NCBI GenBank assembly: GCA_024543015.1
Contig: JAMXCY010000009.1
Span: forward strand, 4,835-15,706
DNA: 10,872 bases
Source: Candidatus Omnitrophota bacterium
Lineage (GTDB): Bacteria > Omnitrophota > Gorgyraeia > JAFGHF01
Direction: 5' to 3'
Shown here: piece after piece, positions 5,291 to 10,872 of the stretch
How positions within the stretch are numbered: the first letter of the stretch is position 1
Layout: every line of letters begins with the position of its first letter
The notes under the pieces: generated by a model
What the model was told of the DNA's origin: nothing
Database searches by the model: none
What the model saw: only the letters and a program-made list of their open reading frames with translations
Made by a program: the position numbers and the translations under genes

Positions 5291-6032
5291 CATCCCTCCT
5301 TTGATCATGATTAATGTCTTTTAGCCAGGAGATACATAAATTTACAAAAGCTTTTGGATTTTGTCTGTACAGGTCTTCGGCGTGGAGTCCTTTTTTTATA
5401 ATAATAATTTTTTTAGGTTCCTTTGCCTTGTTGTAAAGGGCCTGCGCGTGCCGCTTGAAAATAATCGGATCTTTATCTCCATGGATTATCAAAAGTGGGA
5501 TGGGAGAAATTCTATCAATAACATCGATGGGGCTAATCTTGCCGGCGCCTATATCTCCTATACGCAGTTTAAAGATATGAGGCCCAAGTCTCTGAATCCA
5601 AGGGATGATGGCGTCCATATTTAAAAAACGATTTTCAATTTTAGCGAACCTAGTCGGCGGACTGACAACTATTAACCTATCCACATTCTTGTTTCTTGCT
5701 ACCTCAATAATAGAGGATGCTGCTCCTAAGGAAAATCCCATTAAGTAAATCTGCTTGTAATGTCTTTTAGCATAATTGATAACGGCCCTGATATCCTTAT
5801 GCTCCTTGGAGGAAAAGTTAAATACCCCTGCGCTGGCGCCGTGTCCGCGTTGATCCATTGTGATAACATCATACAGTTTAAATAAATCTTTCGAAAGATT
5901 TAAAAAAGTTTCTGTATCCTTGGACATCCAGAAGCCATGACATAAAATTAAGACAGTCCTTCTTCCGCCTTTTTTAAAATGATTAAAGGCAATCTTAGTT
6001 TTGTCAAAAGACTTTATCGCTCTTGCTTTCAT
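5277..6032 (-). CDS. Alpha/beta hydrolase (esterase/lipase-like)
   Basis: A 251-residue cytosolic serine hydrolase. The alpha/beta hydrolase signals appear in order: oxyanion region LILCHGFW (28-35), MDQRGHGAS (59-67), nucleophile elbow GFSLGA (99-104) with S101, the acid motif HGDKDPII (184-191) with D188, and the base KGLHAEDLY (214-222) with H217. The triad is therefore complete. RGHGxS and the overall length fit monoacylglycerol lipase-like or general esterases; a thioesterase is also possible. The gene starts 9 nt after the acyl-CoA dehydrogenase stop, so release of fatty acids for the beta-oxidation enzymes is a reasonable inference, not something the sequence shows. The last codons include AGG AGG, which form the ribosome site of the overlapping 50-residue gene. 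No signal peptide is seen. A 20-bp perfect palindrome lies in the coding sequence at 5883-5902. Confidence 0.85.
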   Translation of the reverse strand: MKARAIKSFDKTKIAFNHFKKGGRRTVLILCHGFWMSKDTETFLNLSKDLFKLYDVITMDQRGHGASAGVFNFSSKEHKDIRAVINYAKRHYKQIYLMGFSLGAASSIIEVARNKNVDRLIVVSPPTRFAKIENRFLNMDAIIPWIQRLGPHIFKLRIGDIGAGKISPIDVIDRISPIPLLIIHGDKDPIIFKRHAQALYNKAKEPKKIIIIKKGLHAEDLYRQNPKAFVNLCISWLKDINHDQRRDDGEE

Positions 6033-6041
6033 TCTTGTTGC

Positions 6042-7898
6042 CTACTTAATAATATCGTTTTCCAGCCAGTCATATTCATTGGCCAGCAGTTTCTTGGCAG
6101 TAGCTTTGGATAACTTATCGTGGTTATGGCAAACTTGCTTGAACTTAAGCCTGATCCGATCTGTTGCCTGGCAGCAAAATAGATTAGCCAGTTCTATAGA
6201 ATTTTTACTCTGCCCCCCTCCTTTAGACAGGTTATCCGCATACGACAAAACTGAAGACATAGCAAATAAGTCTACTCCAATATCGACAAAGCGGTTAAGA
6301 ATATTCTGTTTGCTTACCAATTTCTTCTGATACCAGACCATTTTGTGAAAGATTTCTTTTGCCAGGCAGCGGCTGGCCTGCCGGATAAATCTCATATGTT
6401 TTCTTAGAGGTTTGGCTCTCGCCATTCGACCTGCACAAAAACAAGGAATCCATAACTTCGGATACCAGAACAAATACTTAATTCCCGCCGCTAAAGCTGC
6501 CTTTATCTTCTGGGCTATGGCTACCTTAGGGTCAAAAAGAGATTTCATTGCTTTTAAATGAAAGTCCAATGCCTCTCTGGCAATAAAAAGATGCATAATT
6601 TCACTTGAGCCCTCTAAAATAGTATTGATCCGCGAATCACGCATTGCCCTTTCTAAAGGAAAAGCGGGCTTGCCCCTGGCTGCCAGCGAAGGCGCTGTTT
6701 CATACCCGCGGCCGGCTCTAATCTGAATTGCCTCGTTAACAATTTTCCAGCTTTCCTCCGTGCAAAAAAGCTTGGCGATGGCCGCTTCCAGGCGAATATC
6801 CAGCTTTTTATTATCGGCCATATTGGAAACCAGCTGCGTTACCGCATCTATAGCAAAAGTAGTGCTGGCCATCTGGGAAAGTTTTGCCGCGATAGTCTCG
6901 TGTTCACCAATCAGCGCCCCCCACTGCTTCCTCTGATTGGCCCATTTTCTGGAAACGCAGAGACACCATTTACTCATTCCGCTTACTGCTGCCGGCAATG
7001 TCAGCCGTCCTGTGTTCAGCGTAATGAAGGCAAGTTTTAAGCCCTCTCCCTCTCCTAAAATAATATTTTCTTTAGGCACCTTGACGTTATTAAACCTGAT
7101 CAGGCCGTTCTGAATCGCATTTAGTCCCATAAACTTGCAGCGACAAACTACCTCGAATCCGGGAGTATTGGTTTCAACGATAAAAGCAGTAATCTGTTTT
7201 TTCTCTTTGCCACCTACAATCTTAGGTGGAGTCTGGGCCATTACTACTAAAATATCGGCAATATTTCCGTTTGTGCACCATAGTTTCTCGCCATTAAGTA
7301 AATAGTATTTCCCGTCTTCGGTGGGAGTGGCGGTAGTTTTCAACTTCCGCGGGTCTGAACCTGCATCCACCTCAGTAAGCGCAAATCCCGAGATAGCCCC
7401 CTGCCTGAACCTGGGCAGATATTTCTTTTTTTGCTCTGGCGTGCCGAAAAGCATCAAAGGCTGCGGCACCCCGATACTCTGATGCGCAGAAATTAAGGCC
7501 GCAGTCGAGCCGCAGTAGCTTCCCAGAAGATGCACTGCCCGGTTGTAATTCAGGTGGCTTAGGCCCAGGCCGTCATATTCAGGGGGAATCTTCATTGCAA
7601 AGGCACCCATTTTGAATAACTCCTTAATTACTTCCTGAGGAATCTCCCGGGTAAGATCAACTTGATCCGGATCCAGTTTTGCTTTTACCAATTCCTTCAG
7701 CTGGCTTAACAGTTTATCTCCTTTTTCTTTGTCTGCTTTGCTTTGTTGAGGAAAAGGGAAAATTAGGTTCCAATCTACTTTCCCCTGGAATAAACCAGCG
7801 ACAAAACTGAAACTTTGCCATTGGTGTTGACGAGAATCCTCAGCCAGCTCCAAAGATTCTCGTTTCTCTTCGGACATCCGTTTATCAAAGATACTCAT
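6042..7898 (-). CDS. fadE: Acyl-CoA dehydrogenase, long form
   Basis: An FAD-dependent acyl-CoA dehydrogenase catalysing the first step of beta-oxidation (acyl-CoA to trans-2-enoyl-CoA), normally passing electrons to ETF. Signatures: GFALTEVDAGSD (about 171-182), LWCTNG (207-212), RAGRGYETAPSLAARG (395-410) and MRDSRINTILEGSSEIMHLF (419-438). The last holds the probable catalytic glutamate near residue 429 in the LEGSSEI motif, the position used in medium-chain dehydrogenases. About 180 further, mostly helical residues follow, giving 618 in all. That is longer than the usual 380-residue enzymes and similar to VLCAD/ACAD9 and Bacillus FadE. It is shorter than E. coli FadE (about 814). The extension may act in membrane association or dimer contacts. 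ATG at 7898 is preferred over TTG at 7901: AAGGAG at 7908-7913 stands 8 nt upstream. It lies 17 nt after fadB. No ETF genes are visible here. Confidence 0.9.
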   Translation of the reverse strand: MSIFDKRMSEEKRESLELAEDSRQHQWQSFSFVAGLFQGKVDWNLIFPFPQQSKADKEKGDKLLSQLKELVKAKLDPDQVDLTREIPQEVIKELFKMGAFAMKIPPEYDGLGLSHLNYNRAVHLLGSYCGSTAALISAHQSIGVPQPLMLFGTPEQKKKYLPRFRQGAISGFALTEVDAGSDPRKLKTTATPTEDGKYYLLNGEKLWCTNGNIADILVVMAQTPPKIVGGKEKKQITAFIVETNTPGFEVVCRCKFMGLNAIQNGLIRFNNVKVPKENIILGEGEGLKLAFITLNTGRLTLPAAVSGMSKWCLCVSRKWANQRKQWGALIGEHETIAAKLSQMASTTFAIDAVTQLVSNMADNKKLDIRLEAAIAKLFCTEESWKIVNEAIQIRAGRGYETAPSLAARGKPAFPLERAMRDSRINTILEGSSEIMHLFIAREALDFHLKAMKSLFDPKVAIAQKIKAALAAGIKYLFWYPKLWIPCFCAGRMARAKPLRKHMRFIRQASRCLAKEIFHKMVWYQKKLVSKQNILNRFVDIGVDLFAMSSVLSYADNLSKGGGQSKNSIELANLFCCQATDRIRLKFKQVCHNHDKLSKATAKKLLANEYDWLENDIIK

Positions 7899-7915
7899 CA
7901 ACTTTACTCCTTATT

Positions 7916-10045
7916 TTATCCAAAAAATTTTTCGTTGTTTTTGGCCATTTGCAGTAAATAACTACAGGGTTTAAAGCGTTCAGCGCCAAAATCCTTTTCA
8001 AACTCCTGAAGTTCTCTGACGATATTAGCGCTGCCCAGAGTATCGGCATAGCTCAGCAATCCGGCGCGAAAAGGAGGAAATCCTGTACCCATAATCATTC
8101 CCAAATCAATTGTTTCGGGCCTAGTAACAACCTTTTCTTCCAGACACCTGGCTGCTTCATTAATCATTACATAAATCATCCTTTTCAAGGCAACCTGCCC
8201 AGAAATTAATCTGCCTGCAGCGCCCTTAATCAGTTTATAAATTTTGGGGTTAGGAATTTTTATTTTCCCCCGATAAATATAAAACCCGAGTTTGGTTCTT
8301 TTACCTAAGAACCCTTCTTGTTTAACTGTTTCCAATATAGCCGGAGTGCGCATCCTTGCTCCATAAGCCTGCTCTAATATCTTTACTACTTTATAGCTCA
8401 CATCAATCCCGATTTCATCAACAAGTTCAATTGGGCCCATCGGCAGACCAAAGGCACGGGCAATTTCATCCACTTGTTCTATTTTTATCCCCTCTTCAAG
8501 TAAAAACGCTGCCTCAATTAAATAAGAAATAAGAATCCTGTTAATCAGAAATCCCGGCACATCCCGAACCACAATAACCACCTTGCCTATTTTTCTGGCA
8601 AAGGCAATCAGCGTAGCCAGTGTCTCATCGCTGGTCTTCTCGGATTTAATTATCTCCACCAAAGGCATCCGGTGCACAGGATTAAAGAAATGCAGACCCG
8701 CTACCTTCTCCGGCGAACCACTGGCCTCACCCATCTTGATTATTGCAAGTGCAGAAGTATTGGAAGCAAATATCGTTGTGGGCGCCGCCACCTTGCTCAA
8801 TTCCTTAAACACCTTTTGTTTGATTTCTAAGTTTTCTACTACCGCCTCAATAACTAAATCCGTGTTTTTAAAACCGTGGTAGGTAATTGTGGGTGAGATT
8901 AAGCCAAATTTATATTCGGCTTGATGCTTTTTAAGTTTTTTCTTCTTCACTGCATATCTAAAAAGCTTATCCGCGGTCTTTAAGGCTGTCTTTAAGGCCT
9001 GGTAATTGATGTCTTTGACCCTGGTGGGGATATCATGGAAACTTACTAATTGCGCTATGCCTCCTCCCATTAGCCCTGCGCCTACCACAGCGCATTTATT
9101 AATTTCAGCCGGATTAATTTTCTGATCCACCCAGTGGAATTTCTTGAACTGTTCATTCAGGTAAAATAACTTGATCAGATTTTTTGCTACAGCTGTTATG
9201 GCTAATTCACCAAAGGCCTCACTCTCTAGCCGGAAACCTCTTTTAATATCGCCAGCCAAGCCGCGCCGAATTACCTCCAGGGCCCTAAGCGGAGCCGGAT
9301 AAAAACCTTTTGTCTTTTTAAGGACGTTTTTCTTGGCCTGACTGAAAAGAATAACTTTACCTAAAGGTGTATTTTCAAGAAATATCTGTAAAGGCTTTTT
9401 CTTTTGTTTTCTTTTTATCCGAATTTTTCCCTCCAAAAGGCCGTTAACAAAGACTAGAGATTCCTCCAGTAGTCTGGTCTCGGGAAATAACCTATCTACC
9501 AGGCCAATTTTTTTGGCCTCTTTGGCGGAGATGAGTTTTCCGGCCAGAATCATGCCCAGCGCGCGAGTAATGCCGATTAATCTGGGCAGTCTTTGTGTTC
9601 CTCCCCAGCCGGGAATCAGGCCTAAGTTTACCTCTGGCAGTCCAATTTTCGCCTTTTCGCTAAAGGAGGCCACCCTGTATTGACAAGCAAGTGCTAACTC
9701 CAAGCCTCCCCCTAAACAGGCGCCATTGATAGCGGCTAGAGTAATTAAATCTAAATTACGCAGCTTGTTGAAAATCTGCTTACCCTTTTGGGCTTTCTCT
9801 AAAGCCACATCGCTTGAAGTTATCTGCTCAATCTCCTTTATCTCAGCGCCAGCTATGAAGATACCGTCTTTTTTGCTCGTAATTATCAGTGCTTTTATCT
9901 GAGAGCTGGATTTATCAGCCAGCTGCTCTATTATCTCGTCTAATTCGCGCATTGAGTCCGTATTTAATACATTAACCTTAGAATCGGGTTGGTCAAATTC
10001 AAGAATGGCGATTCTATTTTTTATTTTTAAATGCAAAATTTTCAT
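7916..10045 (-). CDS. fadB: Enoyl-CoA hydratase/3-hydroxyacyl-CoA dehydrogenase fusion
   Basis: A 709-residue two-domain beta-oxidation enzyme (FadB/FadJ, alpha subunit of the multienzyme complex). Residues 1-190 are a crotonase domain: IAGAEI (64-69, oxyanion hole), NGACLGGGLELALAC (107-121) with catalytic E116, and GLPEVNLGLIPGWGGTQRLP (135-154) with E138. These correspond to E119 and E139 of E. coli FadB. A linker of about 120 residues follows. From 318 the NAD-binding domain has GAGLMGGG (322-329), SNTSAL (428-433), the catalytic histidine H452 in GLHFFNPVHRMPL, and VPGFLINRIL (496-505). Two C-terminal 3HCDH domains complete it (MGPIELVDEIG; the second with FPPFRAGLL). It hydrates enoyl-CoA and oxidises the 3-hydroxyacyl-CoA with NAD+. 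It begins 1 nt after the thiolase stop, behind a weak AGAAAG site, so coupling is likely, consistent with an alpha/beta complex. FadB, FadJ and FadN cannot be told apart here. Confidence 0.93.
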   Translation of the reverse strand: MKILHLKIKNRIAILEFDQPDSKVNVLNTDSMRELDEIIEQLADKSSSQIKALIITSKKDGIFIAGAEIKEIEQITSSDVALEKAQKGKQIFNKLRNLDLITLAAINGACLGGGLELALACQYRVASFSEKAKIGLPEVNLGLIPGWGGTQRLPRLIGITRALGMILAGKLISAKEAKKIGLVDRLFPETRLLEESLVFVNGLLEGKIRIKRKQKKKPLQIFLENTPLGKVILFSQAKKNVLKKTKGFYPAPLRALEVIRRGLAGDIKRGFRLESEAFGELAITAVAKNLIKLFYLNEQFKKFHWVDQKINPAEINKCAVVGAGLMGGGIAQLVSFHDIPTRVKDINYQALKTALKTADKLFRYAVKKKKLKKHQAEYKFGLISPTITYHGFKNTDLVIEAVVENLEIKQKVFKELSKVAAPTTIFASNTSALAIIKMGEASGSPEKVAGLHFFNPVHRMPLVEIIKSEKTSDETLATLIAFARKIGKVVIVVRDVPGFLINRILISYLIEAAFLLEEGIKIEQVDEIARAFGLPMGPIELVDEIGIDVSYKVVKILEQAYGARMRTPAILETVKQEGFLGKRTKLGFYIYRGKIKIPNPKIYKLIKGAAGRLISGQVALKRMIYVMINEAARCLEEKVVTRPETIDLGMIMGTGFPPFRAGLLSYADTLGSANIVRELQEFEKDFGAERFKPCSYLLQMAKNNEKFFG

Positions 10046-10046
10046 T

Positions 10047-10872
10047 TTATCTTTCTAAAATAATTGCCCCGCCTTGTCCGCCACCCACGCACAAAGAGGC
10101 CAGGCTAAATTTGGAGTTTCTTCTTTTCATCTCCTTCAGTAAAGTCAAAATCAATCTTGAACCGGTTACGCCTACAGGATGCCCCAATGCTATCGCTCCT
10201 CCGTTGACGTTAAATTTATCCATATCTATCTCACCGATAGCGCTAGCAGCGGAAAAGTTCTCCTCGGCAAATTTCTTTGAGGCCAGCAACTTGAGACAGG
10301 CAAGTATCTGCACAGCAAAGGCCTCGTTAATCTCAATTAAATCTATATCTTTTAATGTCAGACCTGCTTTTTTTAATACTATCGGTATCGCGTAGGCAGG
10401 CCCCAGACCCATTTTCCTCGGCTCTACACCGGTATAGGTATAAGCCCGGATGTATCCTAAAGGCCGATAACCCAGCTGTCGAGCCTTTTCTTCTTTCATG
10501 ATTAAAAGGGCACAGGCGCCATCTGTAACCTGACAGGAGTTACCCACCGTAACTGTACCGGTATATTTATCAAAAAATGGTCTTAGCTTAGATAGTGCCT
10601 CCATAGTCTGATTTTCTCGCGGGCCGTTATCAGCCTCGACTACAAGATCAAATTTGGGTGGAACATAAACCGCTGCGATTTCTTCTTGCAGTTTCAGACG
10701 AGCGGCAACTGCCCTTTTGTGGCTGAGCAAAGCAAACTCATCCTGTTCTTTCCTGGTGATGCCGAATTCCTTGGCTAAGACCTCCGCAGTCTGGCCCATA
10801 TTCAGGCCACATACCGGGTCAGTAAGTCCCAGGACCAGGCCCGGCACCGGCTTAAGGTATCGGGGCCTGATG
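10047..10872 (-). CDS. fadA: 3-ketoacyl-CoA thiolase, 5'-truncated by window edge
   Basis: The C-terminal two-thirds (about 275 residues visible) of a thiolase that splits 3-ketoacyl-CoA with CoA to acetyl-CoA and a shortened acyl-CoA. The frame stays open to the right edge, with IRPRYLKP read before the GTG codon at 10847. That GTG is therefore internal, and the true start plus the first roughly 120-150 residues, including the acylated cysteine, lie outside. Visible motifs are LTDPVCGLNMGQTAE, INEAFAVQ (about 10329-10306), GGAIALGHPVG with the catalytic histidine at 10181-10179, and LCVGGGQGGA with the second active-site cysteine at 10091-10089. The family is thiolase II-like; FadA and FadI types cannot be separated without the N-terminus. 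The stop at 10047-10049 is 1 nt before fadB, as in fad operons. With FadB and FadE it completes the beta-oxidation cycle. Confidence 0.93.
   Translation of the reverse strand, partial: IRPRYLKPVPGLVLGLTDPVCGLNMGQTAEVLAKEFGITRKEQDEFALLSHKRAVAARLKLQEEIAAVYVPPKFDLVVEADNGPRENQTMEALSKLRPFFDKYTGTVTVGNSCQVTDGACALLIMKEEKARQLGYRPLGYIRAYTYTGVEPRKMGLGPAYAIPIVLKKAGLTLKDIDLIEINEAFAVQILACLKLLASKKFAEENFSAASAIGEIDMDKFNVNGGAIALGHPVGVTGSRLILTLLKEMKRRNSKFSLASLCVGGGQGGAIILER

Noticed and set aside
5361..5624. Plus-strand 87-codon frame in the hydrolase gene
   Set aside because: It is antisense to the segment holding D188 and H217; no ribosome site or domain is seen.
6001..6330. Plus-strand 109-codon frame with hydrophobic stretches
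   Set aside because: It is antisense to the dehydrogenase C-terminus and the hydrolase start; its hydrophobicity follows from the complement of charged codons.
8583..8882. Plus-strand 99-codon frame in fadB
   Set aside because: It is antisense to the dehydrogenase catalytic region of fadB, which is clearly coding on the minus strand.
10111..10395. Plus-strand 94-codon frame in the thiolase gene
   Set aside because: It is antisense to the thiolase active-site motifs.
10845..10847. GTG as the start of the thiolase
   Set aside because: The frame continues open to the window edge with thiolase-like residues (RPRYLKP), and the N-terminal third of the family is missing, so the true start is outside.

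Overview
Every convincing gene in this window lies on the minus strand, so the genes read from high to low coordinates. The codon style is moderately AT-rich. Signal peptides, lipoprotein-like N-termini, a DUF3568-type lipoprotein and YbgF/BamD-like TPRs point to a diderm (Gram-negative-type) bacterium. An uncultured lineage such as Omnitrophota is my best guess, but no marker gene is present to prove it.

Layout in transcription order. (1) 10872-6042: a fatty-acid beta-oxidation block of 3-ketoacyl-CoA thiolase (5' end outside the window), a FadB-type enoyl-CoA hydratase/3-hydroxyacyl-CoA dehydrogenase fusion, and a long-form acyl-CoA dehydrogenase. Together they cover all four steps of the spiral. 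(2) 6032-4626: an alpha/beta hydrolase, a 50-residue single-span membrane protein not previously listed, and a YbhB/YbcL (PEBP) protein. (3) 4586-3000: two unrelated pyruvate-type aldolases side by side, a metal-dependent DRE-TIM enzyme and a Schiff-base KDPG/KHG enzyme. (4) 2987-1456: a secreted beta-propeller-like protein, a DUF3568 lipoprotein and a 48-residue single-span membrane protein. These genes are separated by at most about 40 nt, often less than 15 nt or overlapping. I see no internal promoter, and the series ends at a textbook intrinsic terminator (1391-1426). The simplest reading is one long operon that starts beyond the right edge.

Downstream come two separately transcribed genes: a putative HTH protein (703-1356) and a secreted TPR protein (39-569). 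Each has its own sigma70-like promoter (TTGAGG, 17 bp, TATAAT), and the two promoters share a 30-bp block with 26 identities. The -35 box of the first promoter lies inside the stem of the operon terminator. A perfect 11-bp hairpin at 1-25 probably ends the last gene.

The beta-oxidation enzymes form a clear functional group: the hydrolase could release fatty acids and the three Fad enzymes could degrade them. The link to the aldolases and envelope proteins rests only on co-transcription. I see no mobile element, CRISPR array, tRNA or rRNA. No clearly new multi-gene system stands out. The best leads are the two unlisted small membrane proteins, the alternative-start arrangement in the YbhB gene, and the repeated promoter block.
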